NCBI GenBank assembly: GCA_030525875.1
Contig: JAUNDV010000005.1
Span: 48,469-112,468, forward strand
Length of the DNA stretch: 64,000 bases
Direction: 5' to 3'
Source: Eubacteriales bacterium
Lineage (GTDB): Bacteria; Bacillota; Clostridia; Lachnospirales; Lachnospiraceae
Below the pieces are notes generated by a model. It was not told the origin of the DNA. It worked only from the letters and a program-made list of their open reading frames with translations, and did no database searches. The position numbers and the translations under genes are program-made. Positions 52,486 through 61,900 of the stretch are shown here, piece by piece (the first letter of the stretch is position 1; every line of letters starts with the position of its first letter).

Positions 52486-54315
52486 ATGCTCGAGAAGAGA
52501 AATGATATCAGAAACGTAGCCATAATTGCCCACGTAGACCATGGTAAAACAACTCTCGTAGATGCTTTGCTTCATCAAAATGGAGTATTCCGTGAGAATC
52601 AGGAAGTTGAAGACAGAGTAATGGATTCAAATGCCATCGAGAGAGAAAGAGGAATAACAATTCTTTCAAAGAATACTGCAATAAGCTATAAAAATCACAA
52701 GATAAATATTGTTGATACACCGGGTCACGCTGATTTTGGCGGTGAGGTTGAGCGTGTACTTAAGATGGTTGACGGAGTAGTATTAATTGTCGATGCATTT
52801 GAAGGTCCTATGCCTCAGACCAAGTTCGTGCTTGGAAAGGCAATGGAGCTTGACCTTCCAGTAGTAGTATGTGTAAATAAAATTGACAGACCAGAAGCAA
52901 GACCTGATGAAGTAGTAGATATGGTACTTGAGCTTCTTATGGATCTTGGAGCATCAGATGAGCAGATTGACTGTCCATTTGTCTTTGCTTCTGCAAGAAG
53001 TGGATATGCAAGTCTTGATCCTAAGGTACAGGGTACAGATATGCAGCCTCTGCTTGATACAGTTATAGAGCATATACCTGCACCTGAAGGAGATCCTGAA
53101 GCACCTATGCAGATGCTTATTTCTACAATTGACTACAATGACTTTGTAGGAAGAATCGGTGTAGGAAAGGTATCTAATGGTGTCATAAAGGTAAACCAGC
53201 AGGTAGTATTATGTAACCATCATGACAAGGATAAGCTGATAAAGACTAAGATATCAAAGCTTTATACATATAACGGACTTAAGAGAGTAGAGGTAAATGA
53301 GGCAACTATAGGAGATATTGTCGCCGTTTCAGGTATACCTGAGATTCATATCGGAGATACTATCTGTGCACCTGAGCAGGTTGAAGCAATACCTTTCCAG
53401 AAGATATCTGATCCTACAATTGCCATGTATTTCATGGTTAATGATTCACCTCTTGCAGGACAGGAAGGAAAATATATTACTTCAAGACATATAAGAGAAA
53501 GATTGTTCAGGGAGCTTAACACTGACGTTTCACTCAGAGTAGAGGAGACAGATACAGCAGACTGTTTCAAGGTATCAGGAAGAGGAGAACTTCATCTTTC
53601 CGTACTTATAGAAAATATGAGAAGAGAAGGATATGAGTTTGCAGTTTCTAAGGCAGAGGTTCTTTATAAGACAGATGAAAGAGGAAAGAAGCTTGAGCCT
53701 ATGGAGATTGCTTATATAGATGTTCCTGACGAGTTTACAGGTACTGTTATCCAGAAGCTTACACAGCGTAAGGGTGAGCTTGCCGGTATGTCACCTATGA
53801 ATGGAGGAACAACAAGACTTGAGTTTAACATTCCTTCAAGAGGACTTATAGGATATAGAAATGAGTTCATGACCGATACAAAGGGTAATGGTATCCTCAA
53901 TACTTCATTTGACGGATATGGACCTTTCAAGGGTGAGCTTACATACAGACCAACAGGTTCACTTATAGCTTTCGAGGCAGGAGAGGCTATTACCTATGGC
54001 CTTTACAATGCACAGGAGAGAGGAACACTCTTTATCGGTCCTGGTACAAAGGTATACAGCGGTATGGTAATCGGACAGTCACCAAAGACCGAGGATATAG
54101 AAATCAATGTATGTAAGACAAAAAAGCTTACAAATACACGTTCTTCTTCAGCAGATGAGGCTTTAAGACTTGTACCGCCTAAGGTTATGTCACTTGAGCA
54201 GTGCATGGACTTCATCGATACAGATGAGCTGTTAGAGGTAACACCAGAGTCTCTTCGTATAAGAAAGAAGATACTTGATCCTCTTCTTAGAAAGAGAGCT
54301 TCATTCCGTAAATAA
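52486..54315 (+). CDS. typA: Ribosome-associated GTPase TypA/BipA
   Basis: Translational GTPase involved in 50S assembly and stress adaptation. The 609-residue protein has AHVDHGKTTLVDALL at residue 15, ERERGITILSKNTAI (switch region), DTPGHADFGGEV, VNKIDRPEARPDEV, then the EF-G-like domains and the TypA-specific C-terminus (KVYSGMVIGQSPKTEDIEIN in part, KKLTNTRSS). The length is typical. It has its own promoter and terminator. Confidence 0.97.
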   Translation: MLEKRNDIRNVAIIAHVDHGKTTLVDALLHQNGVFRENQEVEDRVMDSNAIERERGITILSKNTAISYKNHKINIVDTPGHADFGGEVERVLKMVDGVVLIVDAFEGPMPQTKFVLGKAMELDLPVVVCVNKIDRPEARPDEVVDMVLELLMDLGASDEQIDCPFVFASARSGYASLDPKVQGTDMQPLLDTVIEHIPAPEGDPEAPMQMLISTIDYNDFVGRIGVGKVSNGVIKVNQQVVLCNHHDKDKLIKTKISKLYTYNGLKRVEVNEATIGDIVAVSGIPEIHIGDTICAPEQVEAIPFQKISDPTIAMYFMVNDSPLAGQEGKYITSRHIRERLFRELNTDVSLRVEETDTADCFKVSGRGELHLSVLIENMRREGYEFAVSKAEVLYKTDERGKKLEPMEIAYIDVPDEFTGTVIQKLTQRKGELAGMSPMNGGTTRLEFNIPSRGLIGYRNEFMTDTKGNGILNTSFDGYGPFKGELTYRPTGSLIAFEAGEAITYGLYNAQERGTLFIGPGTKVYSGMVIGQSPKTEDIEINVCKTKKLTNTRSSSADEALRLVPPKVMSLEQCMDFIDTDELLEVTPESLRIRKKILDPLLRKRASFRK

Positions 54316-54327
54316 TCATTTATTATA

Positions 54328-54356
54328 GAAACCGGGGATCATTTCCCGGTTTTATA
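54328..54356 (+). terminator. Terminator after typA
   Basis: AAACCGGG (54329-54336) pairs with CCCGGTTT (54345-54352), followed by TTAT. Confidence 0.85.
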
Positions 54357-54382
54357 ATGCAAACTATTTTGAAGGTAGATTA

Positions 54383-54736
54383 ATGGATATTTTAGTGATA
54401 ATGTGTCTGGGAATATTGATTGGAAACAGATTTTTCCCAGAAAAATATAAAACTATTAATGAAAAATTGCAGCTTGCGTGCACACTTATACTTATCTTCT
54501 CAATGGGAAGGATGCTTGGAAGCAGGGAAAACTTTTTTGAAGAGCTGCTTTCTTTAGGTTTCACAAGTTTTCTGTTTTTTGCTATTCCGTCTATATTTTC
54601 TGTCATCCTTGTCTTTATATTTTCTGAGAGATATATGGTAAGAAAAAAGGACAGGAAGCTTTTTAAGAAGCAATCAGAGAGCTTAGATACTATAGAAGCT
54701 GGCGAAGCTGGGACAGTAACTACAGAGGAGGCTTAA
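54383..54736 (+). CDS. LysO-like lysine exporter, N-terminal half as a separate protein
   Basis: A 117-residue protein with about three membrane helices and an acidic tail. It matches the N-terminal part of LysO/DUF340 (GILIGNRFFPEKYK, a NEKLQLACTLILIFSMGRMLG helix with the charged-residue pattern). E. coli LysO is a single protein of about 300 residues; here the transporter is in two genes, and this one ends three bases before the other starts. Confidence 0.75.
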   Translation: MDILVIMCLGILIGNRFFPEKYKTINEKLQLACTLILIFSMGRMLGSRENFFEELLSLGFTSFLFFAIPSIFSVILVFIFSERYMVRKKDRKLFKKQSESLDTIEAGEAGTVTTEEA

Positions 54737-54739
54737 AAT

Positions 54740-55339
54740 ATGGTAAAGCTTACACTTTTAGCCCTTATACTTGGTATTATTTATGGGCTTATGGATATAA
54801 ATATAGGCCTTATAGACCTCTTTAGTTCACATACAGATGCTGTTTTGTATATACTTATGTTTTCAGTAGGTATAAGCGTTGGACTTAACAGGGGTATAGT
54901 ACAGAAAATAAAAAAATACCATTTCAAAATTTTTATAATTCCAATTTGTATAATGCTTGCATCCTTTTTAGGAGGGATAGTCTGCGGCATGCTGTCAGGA
55001 CTTCCACTAAGTCATGCAGCAGCAGTGGCAAGTGGTATGGGCTGGTACAGTCTTGCAGGAGCAACACTTACTAAGCTTGTAGGGGCAGAATTGGGAAGTA
55101 TAGCTTTCCTGAGTAATCTAATGAGAGAGATATTTTCATTTTTTATAATCCCATTTATTGCTTCTAAGTTTAATTACTATACCTGTATAGCACCTGCTGG
55201 AGCCACAAGCGAAGATACGACCTTGCCAATGATGATGAGATATACAAATGAGGAGACAGTTGTAATATCTGTTCTAAATGGAATGATCTGTTCAGCCTTT
55301 GTGCCTGTCATGATTTCATTTTGTCTGGAAGTATTGTAA
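54740..55339 (+). CDS. LysO-family lysine exporter, main domain (DUF340)
   Basis: A 199-residue membrane protein with about six helices. VGISVGLNRGI, ASGMGWYSLAGATLTKLVGA and GATSEDTTLPMMMRYT are the conserved LysO segments, with Asp and Glu probably involved in proton-coupled export of lysine or its toxic analogues. Its start three bases after the preceding gene shows the two halves are one operon. Confidence 0.85.
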   Translation: MVKLTLLALILGIIYGLMDINIGLIDLFSSHTDAVLYILMFSVGISVGLNRGIVQKIKKYHFKIFIIPICIMLASFLGGIVCGMLSGLPLSHAAAVASGMGWYSLAGATLTKLVGAELGSIAFLSNLMREIFSFFIIPFIASKFNYYTCIAPAGATSEDTTLPMMMRYTNEETVVISVLNGMICSAFVPVMISFCLEVL

Positions 55340-55344
55340 ATAGC

Positions 55345-55378
55345 TTGACATCATTGTTAGTTGGTGCTAACCTTAAAA
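55345..55378 (+). promoter_or_regulatory. feoAB promoter with DtxR/IdeR-like inverted repeat
   Basis: TTGACA (55345-55350) is followed by GTTAG (55356-55360) and CTAAC (55367-55371), an inverted repeat continuing into CTTAAAA. The right half is close to the DtxR-type half-site, and the site covers the -35/-10 spacer. An iron-dependent repressor is inferred, not shown. Confidence 0.5.
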
Positions 55379-55402
55379 CGAAAATAGCATTTTAAATATT
55401 TT

Positions 55403-55633
55403 GTGAGGTTATATATGAAGCTGAATAATGGAATTATAGGAGAAAAGTATACAGTTTCAGGTATGAAGCTGCCTATGGCGGCTAAAAGACGATTGGAAGT
55501 TCTTGGTCTTACAAATGGAACAGTGGTAGAAGTCATGAATAATAAAAGCGGAGGAACCATGGTCATAAAGATAAGAGGGACAAGGTTTGCGCTTGGAAAG
55601 AAAATGACTGAAGCCATAGAGGTTATGGATTAA
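55403..55633 (+). CDS. feoA: Ferrous iron transport protein FeoA
   Basis: A 76-residue SH3-like protein that supports FeoB. GEKYTVSGMKLPMAAKRRLEVLGLTNG and GGTMVIKIRGTRFALGKKMTEAIEV follow the family pattern (GTxVEV and the ALG motif). It precedes feoB by 34 bp under a possible iron-regulated promoter. No FeoC is present. Confidence 0.93.
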   Translation: MRLYMKLNNGIIGEKYTVSGMKLPMAAKRRLEVLGLTNGTVVEVMNNKSGGTMVIKIRGTRFALGKKMTEAIEVMD

Positions 55634-55667
55634 ATTTTACAGTATAGATAAGACATAAGGAATAGAC

Positions 55668-57728
55668 ATGAAATCAAATGATAATAAAGAAATGACAGTA
55701 GCATTTATAGGTAATCCAAATTGTGGAAAAACTACCTTATTTAATGCTTATACAGGAGCGAATCTAAAGGTTGCCAACTGGCCCGGAGTTACAGTAGAAA
55801 AGGTTGAAGGAAGCTTTGATTTTAAGGGAGAAAAGATAAATCTTGTGGACCTTCCGGGAACCTACTCGCTTTCATCCTATACCATGGAGGAACAGGTATC
55901 CAGAGATTTTATACTTTCAGATGAAGTAGATGTTGTTATAGATGTAGTAGATGCATCTGCGCTTGAGAGAAATCTTTATCTTGCGCTTCAGCTTATTGAG
56001 CTGGGAAAGCCAGTTGTCATCGCCCTCAACATGATGGACATTGTGGAAAAGAGAGGAATGGAGATAGATCTTCATAGGCTTCCTGAAATGCTTGGAGTTC
56101 CTGTAATACCTATTTCTGCAAGAAAAAGAAAGGGACTCGATATTTTGATACATGCTGCTGTTCATCACAATGAGCAGTCAGTACCAGACAGAATATTGCA
56201 TGAGCATCCTAATTCAACAGTATCAAAGCACAGACATGATCATCATGATGAATACGTAATGGTATACTCTGATAAAATAGAGGATATGCTCGACAATATA
56301 GAAGACAGGTTAAGAGCCAGCTATCCAGATGAGAAAAACTATAGATGGCTTGCTATAAAGATTTCAGAATATGACAGTGATATTCTGAAGAGATATCCTA
56401 TTGAGCTTAAAGACATTCTCAGCCAGTCGATGGAAGATGTTATAATCAATGAAAAATATGATTTTATCGAAGAAATAATAGATGAATGTCTTGTAGGAAA
56501 GAAGAAAACAGAAGAGTGGACAGATAAGGCAGATAAAATTCTTACACATAAGTTCTGGTCTATACCTGTATTTTTACTGATAATGGCTGTAGTTTTCTTT
56601 CTTACCTTTGCAGTTGGAGATTTCCTCAAGGGCTATGTTGAGGTTGGCATTGATTATATAATAGGAGCTACGGAAGCCTTCCTTATAAATCTTGGCGCAT
56701 CTAAGCAGATGATCTCACTTATCTGTGATGGAATTATTGCTGGTGTAGGTGGAGTAATAACTTTCCTTCCAAATATAATTATTTTGTTTTTTGCACTTGC
56801 TGTTCTTGAGGACAGCGGATATATGTCCAGAGTTGCATATGTAATGGATGGAATAATGGGAAGTCTTGGACTTTCAGGAAGAGCCTTTATTCCTATGCTG
56901 CTTGGGTTTGGCTGTACAGTCCCTGCTATTATGGCAAGCCGTGCACTCGAGAGTAAGAAAGATAGGATGAAAGTAATGCTCATCACGCCGTTCATGTCAT
57001 GTTCAGCCAGGCTCCCTATTTATATTTTATTTTCAGAGATATTTTTTAAGGAACATGCCATGATAGCTGCTTATTCCATGTATGTTATAGGAATAGCAGT
57101 AGCTATACTTACAGCCTGGATAATAAATAAATTCGGCAAAACCAAGTCTGAAAATGCTTTGCTGATAGAACTTCCTGAATATAAGATTCCAAGTGGAAGA
57201 ACAGTATTTATATATGTTTTCGAAAAAATAAAGGACTTCTTACAAAAGGCTGGAACGACTATATTTATTGCCTCAATTATTATGTGGGTACTCTTAAACT
57301 TTGGTATACATGGATATACAGGAGATATGACTGAAAGCTTTGGTGCAATGATAGGAAAGATAGTAGTTCCTTTGTTTAAACCAATAGGTCTTGGCTTCTG
57401 GCAGATAGTAGTTGCGCTTATTGCAGGTATATCAGCTAAGGAAGTTGTCGTTTCAAGCTGTGCTGTACTCTTTGGTATCCAAAACATAAATTCAGAACTG
57501 GGAATGTCAATGATGCAGCAGGCACTTGAGGGAATTGGCTTTACTTCCCTGAATGCAGTATCACTTATGATATTTTCACTCTTATACATTCCATGTGCGG
57601 CAACAATAGTTACCATTAAGAAAGAGTCAAAGAGCGCGGGCTGGGCAGCATTTTCAGCACTCTTCCAGCTCTGTACAGCGTGGATAATAACCTTCCTTGT
57701 ATACCAGATTGGAATGATTATTTTATAA
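55668..57728 (+). CDS. feoB: Ferrous iron transporter FeoB
   Basis: Membrane Fe(II) importer with a GTPase domain. The 686-residue protein has GNPNCGKTTLFNAYTG (G1) near residue 16, WPGVTVEKVEG, DLPGTYSL, and NMMD (G4). A linker with a His-rich stretch (KHRHDHHDEY, about 185-194) is unusual and may bind metal. Membrane part from about residue 295 to the end, with LLGFGCTVPAIMASRAL and MSCSARLPIYILFS (the two gate motifs) and SAKEVVVS. Length is normal. Confidence 0.96.
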   Translation: MKSNDNKEMTVAFIGNPNCGKTTLFNAYTGANLKVANWPGVTVEKVEGSFDFKGEKINLVDLPGTYSLSSYTMEEQVSRDFILSDEVDVVIDVVDASALERNLYLALQLIELGKPVVIALNMMDIVEKRGMEIDLHRLPEMLGVPVIPISARKRKGLDILIHAAVHHNEQSVPDRILHEHPNSTVSKHRHDHHDEYVMVYSDKIEDMLDNIEDRLRASYPDEKNYRWLAIKISEYDSDILKRYPIELKDILSQSMEDVIINEKYDFIEEIIDECLVGKKKTEEWTDKADKILTHKFWSIPVFLLIMAVVFFLTFAVGDFLKGYVEVGIDYIIGATEAFLINLGASKQMISLICDGIIAGVGGVITFLPNIIILFFALAVLEDSGYMSRVAYVMDGIMGSLGLSGRAFIPMLLGFGCTVPAIMASRALESKKDRMKVMLITPFMSCSARLPIYILFSEIFFKEHAMIAAYSMYVIGIAVAILTAWIINKFGKTKSENALLIELPEYKIPSGRTVFIYVFEKIKDFLQKAGTTIFIASIIMWVLLNFGIHGYTGDMTESFGAMIGKIVVPLFKPIGLGFWQIVVALIAGISAKEVVVSSCAVLFGIQNINSELGMSMMQQALEGIGFTSLNAVSLMIFSLLYIPCAATIVTIKKESKSAGWAAFSALFQLCTAWIITFLVYQIGMIIL

Positions 57729-57789
57729 AAAATGAAAATAATAAAAATATTTTCCAAAAATTATAGCTAACAATAAAATATAAGCGTAT

Positions 57790-57820
57790 AATAGCCTATA
57801 GCATAACAGCATAGGCTATT
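57790..57820. repeat. Inverted repeat between feoB and the HAD gene
   Basis: AATAGCCTATAGC (57790-57802) and GCATAGGCTATT (57809-57820) form a 12-bp stem with a one-base bulge and a 6-nt loop. There is no T-run, so termination is doubtful. Confidence 0.5.
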
Positions 57821-57853
57821 ATGTATTTAAATATAAGTCTTTGGGTGAAAAAT

Positions 57854-58648
57854 ATGCATAAAAATGGAATGGCTTTTTTTGATCTGGATGGAACTTTGCT
57901 GGATAACAGTATAGATCAGATTCCATCTTCGGCAATAGAAGCAATAGAAAAGCTTAGAAGCAATTATTATGTTGTAATTTCTACTGGAAGAGACATGGAT
58001 AGTCATTACAGCGTTAAATATAAGGATATTATTAATCCAGACGCAATTATCCATCTAAATGGCTGTAAGATAACTGTAGGAGATGAACTTGTTTTTGAGC
58101 ATTATATGGATGAGTCACTCCTAAAGGATATATATAAATATGCACAGGAAACAGGTGACTGCTTTGGAGCTACTATAGGTAATGAGGACTTTTACATAAA
58201 TCCTCAAAAGAAGATGGAAGCGGATGCAGCATACAATCCTTCACTTAAGAGAAACTTTGTGGATTTTGAAGAGATTTTTAATCGTAAGATAAGGATTCAT
58301 GCTCTTTCTTATGCTGGAGATTTGACAAAGGATAAGGAAAGAATAGAGGGAAGATTTAAGAGTCTCATATTAAAGGGCTTTCAGTCAGAAAAGGGCGCAG
58401 ACGTAGTAGAAAGAGGATTTTCAAAGGCCGATGGAATGCAGAAGCTTATGGCATACTTTGATATGAAAGATAAAAAAACTTATGCCTTTGGTGATTCTTC
58501 CAATGACATAGAAATTATAAAGGCAGCAACTGTAGGTGTTGCCATGGGCAATGCCTGTGAGGAGCTTAAGAAAAATGCCGGCCTTGTTACAGATAATATT
58601 GACAGGGACGGAATAAGCAAGGCTTTATACAAACTAAATTTGATATAA
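57854..58648 (+). CDS. Cof-type HAD-IIB phosphatase
   Basis: A haloacid-dehalogenase hydrolase that dephosphorylates sugar phosphates, flavins or similar. FFDLDGTLLDNS near residue 8 holds the nucleophile Asp; VISTGRD is motif II, and FGDSSNDIEIIKAATVGVAMGNA is motif IV. The cap is of the IIB type. I start at ATG 57854 with GGGTGA upstream; an in-frame ATG at 57821 sits at the end of a hairpin and has no ribosome site. This gives 264 residues, normal for Cof proteins. The substrate is not predictable. Confidence 0.85.
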   Translation: MHKNGMAFFDLDGTLLDNSIDQIPSSAIEAIEKLRSNYYVVISTGRDMDSHYSVKYKDIINPDAIIHLNGCKITVGDELVFEHYMDESLLKDIYKYAQETGDCFGATIGNEDFYINPQKKMEADAAYNPSLKRNFVDFEEIFNRKIRIHALSYAGDLTKDKERIEGRFKSLILKGFQSEKGADVVERGFSKADGMQKLMAYFDMKDKKTYAFGDSSNDIEIIKAATVGVAMGNACEELKKNAGLVTDNIDRDGISKALYKLNLI

Positions 58649-58723
58649 ATAAAGTTGATGTAAGTCAAAGTTGATAATTAAAGTATATAAACCAAATTCG
58701 ATATAAACAGGAGGTAGGGGTAA

Positions 58724-60517
58724 ATGAGATTACAGCTTGAAAATTTACGAGCTAAGATGGCTGAATATGGAATAGATGTTTATCTTATAACTATGGACGA
58801 TGATCATCAGTCTGAGTATGTAGGTGCATATTACAGAGAGATTGCAGAAATTTCAGGATTTACTGGTTCAGCAGGAAAGCTTGTTGTTACAAAGGACGAG
58901 GCAGGTCTTTGGACAGATGGAAGATATTTTGTTCAGGCAGCCAGTCAGCTCAAGGACACAGGAATTGAGCTTATGAAGATGGGTGAGCCAGAAACACCTG
59001 AAATAGTAGATTTTATCTATGACAAGACACCTGAGGGCGGATGCTTTGGTTTTAACGGAAAGTGCATAGGCTATGTTGAAGCTAAAGAAATATGCGACAG
59101 ACTTGAGGATAAGAACGTAAAGATCGCTTCCAAAAGAGATGTAGTTGATGAAATCTGGGCAGACAGACCAGCTCCGGATTACACAAAAATGTATATTTTA
59201 GAAGAGAAGTATGCAGGTAAATCAGCTATAGAAAAGCTTGCAGAATTAAAGGCACAGATGAATAAGCTGAAGGCAGAGGCACATGTTATAACCATGCTTG
59301 ATGACATTGCGTGGCTTCTCAATATAAGAGCTTCAGATATTCCAAATAATCCTGTTTTCCTTTCATTTTTACTTATAAATGGTGAGGACGTATGTCTCTA
59401 TACAGATAAGGCACATTTAAATGAGGAGGTTGAAGCTTATCTTCATTCAATAAATGTAAGAGTTAATACTAATACTGAGGATATATATGCAGATGTAAGC
59501 AGTCTTAGGGTAAAGAGCATACTCCTGGAAGAAGACAAGACAAATTATGCACTCGTAAATGCAATACCTGAGAGTACATATATAATCAATAAGATGCTTC
59601 CATCTACAATAGCAAAGGCAGTTAAGAACCAGACAGAGATGGAGAATTTGAGAAAAGCCCATTTGAAGGATGGTGCAGCTGTTACTAAATTCATGTTCTG
59701 GTTTAAGCAGAATATAGGAAAGCTTCCTATGACTGAGTGGAGCGTGCTTTTGAAGTTACATGAGTTCAGAAGCAGCATGGAGGGCTTCCTTGATGAGAGT
59801 TTTTCAACTATCTCAGCCTATGGCTCAAATGCTGCCATGTGTCATTATTCTCCTTCTCCTGAACACGATACAGTTATCGAGCCAAAGGGCTTATATCTTG
59901 TTGACTCAGGCGGACAGTATTATGAGGGAACAACTGATATAACACGTACCTGGGCCTGCGGAGAAATCACTGAGGAAGAAAGCACATCTCTTACCTTAAG
60001 TGTTATAGCTAATCTTAGACTCGCAGCAGCAAAGTTTTTAAAGGGTACAAATGGAGTTGCACTTGACTATATAGCCAGAGAGCCATTTTGGACAAGAGGC
60101 CTTAACTATAATCATGGTACAGGACATGGCGTAGGCTATCTGCTCAATGTACACGAGAGACCAGTAGGTATAAGATACAGACTTGTGCCTGAACGTCAGG
60201 ATTCTTATCCTATGGAAGAGGGCTTATATTTATCAGATGAACCGGGTCTTTACATCGAAGGCAGCCATGGAGTAAGAACAGAAAATATGCTTCTTTGTGT
60301 AAATGATTATTTAAATGAGTACGGTCAGTTCTGTAAGTTTGAAACATGTACACTTTGTCCTATAGATAAAGCAGCACTTAACACTGATTTAATGGAAGAC
60401 AGAGATATTGAGCTTCTCAATGCATATCATGAAAATGTTTATAATAAGCTTAAGGATTTCATGAATGAAGAGGAAAGACAGTGGCTTATGGAGGTTTGCA
60501 GTCCGTTAACAAGATAA
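58724..60517 (+). CDS. M24 family aminopeptidase P
   Basis: Removes N-terminal residues preceding proline. The 597-residue protein is the long form: two N-terminal creatinase-like domains (1 to about 310), then the pita-bread catalytic domain. Metal ligands occur in LVDSGGQYYEGTTDITRT near residue 390, NHGTGHGVGYLLNVHE near 466 and LSDEPGLYIEGSHGVRTENM near 505. RBS AGGAGG nine bases before the ATG. Its stop is 11 bases before the probable nagA start. Confidence 0.95.
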   Translation: MRLQLENLRAKMAEYGIDVYLITMDDDHQSEYVGAYYREIAEISGFTGSAGKLVVTKDEAGLWTDGRYFVQAASQLKDTGIELMKMGEPETPEIVDFIYDKTPEGGCFGFNGKCIGYVEAKEICDRLEDKNVKIASKRDVVDEIWADRPAPDYTKMYILEEKYAGKSAIEKLAELKAQMNKLKAEAHVITMLDDIAWLLNIRASDIPNNPVFLSFLLINGEDVCLYTDKAHLNEEVEAYLHSINVRVNTNTEDIYADVSSLRVKSILLEEDKTNYALVNAIPESTYIINKMLPSTIAKAVKNQTEMENLRKAHLKDGAAVTKFMFWFKQNIGKLPMTEWSVLLKLHEFRSSMEGFLDESFSTISAYGSNAAMCHYSPSPEHDTVIEPKGLYLVDSGGQYYEGTTDITRTWACGEITEEESTSLTLSVIANLRLAAAKFLKGTNGVALDYIAREPFWTRGLNYNHGTGHGVGYLLNVHERPVGIRYRLVPERQDSYPMEEGLYLSDEPGLYIEGSHGVRTENMLLCVNDYLNEYGQFCKFETCTLCPIDKAALNTDLMEDRDIELLNAYHENVYNKLKDFMNEEERQWLMEVCSPLTR

Positions 60518-60528
60518 GGGGGATGAAC

Positions 60529-61683
60529 ATGGAGATAATAAGAGGTAAGAAGGTATGGTATGCTAATGGATTCCGTCCGGCAGATATAGCTTTGGCAGAA
60601 GAGGGTAAGATTTTAAAAATATGTCCATACGGCACATATGGTGAGGATGTAAGTGTTGAGGACTACGGTGAAAATAAGATTTTGCCAGGATTTATAGATG
60701 TTCATACTCATGGTGCATATGGATATGATACAAATGATGCAGAGCCAGATAAGTTAAGAGACTGGATAAGAAGAATACCTGAGGAGGGTGTTACTTCATT
60801 ACTTCCAACAACTGTTACCCAGCTTCCAGATGTACTTATGGCAGCAGCAAAATCTGTTGCAGATGTAGCAGAAGAGAAGCCTGAGAAATCAGCTGAAATT
60901 CTTGGCATACATTTTGAGGGACCTTATTTTGATATGGAATATAAGGGAGCCCAGCCTCCTGAGGCAATAAAGGAAGCAACTATCGAAGAGTTTAAGCATT
61001 TTCAGGAAGCAGCAAGAGGCTGGATCAAATATATGAGTCTCGCACCAGAGCACGACAAGGATCAGGAACTTACCAGATACTTAAGCGAAAATGGTGTTGT
61101 TGTGTCAATCGGACATAGCAGTGCTGAATTTGAGACCGTGCTCATGGCAGTTGCAAATGGAGCCAGATCACAGACCCATGTATGCAATGCAATGACAGGA
61201 CTTAAGCACAGAGCACCGGGACAGGTTGGAGCAGCCTTTAGAATCAGAGATATTTTTGGAGAAATGATCTGCGATACACAGCATGTAAAGCCAGATGTTG
61301 TGAATATTTACTTTGACAGCAAAGGCAGAGATTACACCATGATGGTATCAGACAGCTTAAGATGCAAATCAGCAGCACCAGGTCAGGAATTCACCCTTGG
61401 AGGACATAAGATCACACTTGACGAGTCCGGACTTGCAAGACTTCAGGATGGAACTATAGCAGGTTCTACCATGAAAATGAATGAGGGCTTAAGAAATCTA
61501 ATCGAAGAATGTATGGTTCCTGTAAGTGCCGCAATAAATGCATGCACACTGAACCCTGCCAGATGCTTAAGAGTAGATGACAGGAAGGGAAGAATTGCAG
61601 CAGGCTATGATGCTGACATAGTAGTTCTTGACAGAGATTACAAGGTCATCCAGACATATTGCAGAGGAAAGAAGGCTTTATAA
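60529..61683 (+). CDS. nagA: N-acetylglucosamine-6-phosphate deacetylase
   Basis: Removes the acetyl group from GlcNAc-6-P to feed amino sugars into glycolysis or wall synthesis. The amidohydrolase motifs are PGFIDVHTHGAYGYDT near residue 44, HFEGPYF near 125, GHSSAEF near 195, and THVCNAMTGLKHRAPG near 215; LAGSTMKM-like AGSTMKMNEGLRN is near 306. I start it at ATG 60529, six bases after AAGGGGG; a GTG at 60481 and an ATG at 60523 are less well placed. This gives 384 residues. No nagB is adjacent. Confidence 0.95.
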   Translation: MEIIRGKKVWYANGFRPADIALAEEGKILKICPYGTYGEDVSVEDYGENKILPGFIDVHTHGAYGYDTNDAEPDKLRDWIRRIPEEGVTSLLPTTVTQLPDVLMAAAKSVADVAEEKPEKSAEILGIHFEGPYFDMEYKGAQPPEAIKEATIEEFKHFQEAARGWIKYMSLAPEHDKDQELTRYLSENGVVVSIGHSSAEFETVLMAVANGARSQTHVCNAMTGLKHRAPGQVGAAFRIRDIFGEMICDTQHVKPDVVNIYFDSKGRDYTMMVSDSLRCKSAAPGQEFTLGGHKITLDESGLARLQDGTIAGSTMKMNEGLRNLIEECMVPVSAAINACTLNPARCLRVDDRKGRIAAGYDADIVVLDRDYKVIQTYCRGKKAL

Positions 61684-61757
61684 GCTTTAAAATATTGCTT
61701 GTATTTAATTAAGTACAATTTGCTTTCGCATAAACTGAAAATAAGTTCTTTAAATAC

Positions 61758-61786
61758 TTGATGAATAAAAATTAATATGCTAAAAT
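61758..61786 (+). promoter_or_regulatory. Promoter of rpsB-tsf
   Basis: TTGATG (61758-61763), 17 bp, then TGC-TAAAAT with the hexamer at 61781-61786. Predicted start near 61793 at the foot of a hairpin. Confidence 0.65.
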
Positions 61787-61817
61787 ACAAACGCTCTGTG
61801 TTTTACAGGGCGTTTTG
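61787..61817 (+). terminator. Hairpin after nagA, at the start of the rpsB transcript
   Basis: AAACGCTCTGT (61789-61799) pairs with ACAGGGCGTTT (61805-61815), one G-U pair, loop GTTTT. The following T-run is short. It may terminate nagA or, because the rpsB promoter lies just upstream, act inside the rpsB leader. Confidence 0.6.
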
Positions 61818-61837
61818 TAACTATTAAACATGCCTGA

Positions 61838-61900
61838 TATAGCTGGGATTGGTGCCTAAGAGGTTTTCCCCAGAGTGTACGGGCAGACGCTTTATCAAAA
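61838..61900 (+). promoter_or_regulatory. Possible S2 leader structure before rpsB
   Basis: CTGGG (61843) can pair with CCCAG (61869), and TGCC (61853) has an alternative partner in GGCA (61882). Ribosomal protein S2 commonly controls its own mRNA. The fold is tentative. Confidence 0.3.

Noticed and set aside
57790-57820. feoB terminator
   Set aside because: The stem is good but no T-run follows on either strand, so I list it only as an inverted repeat.
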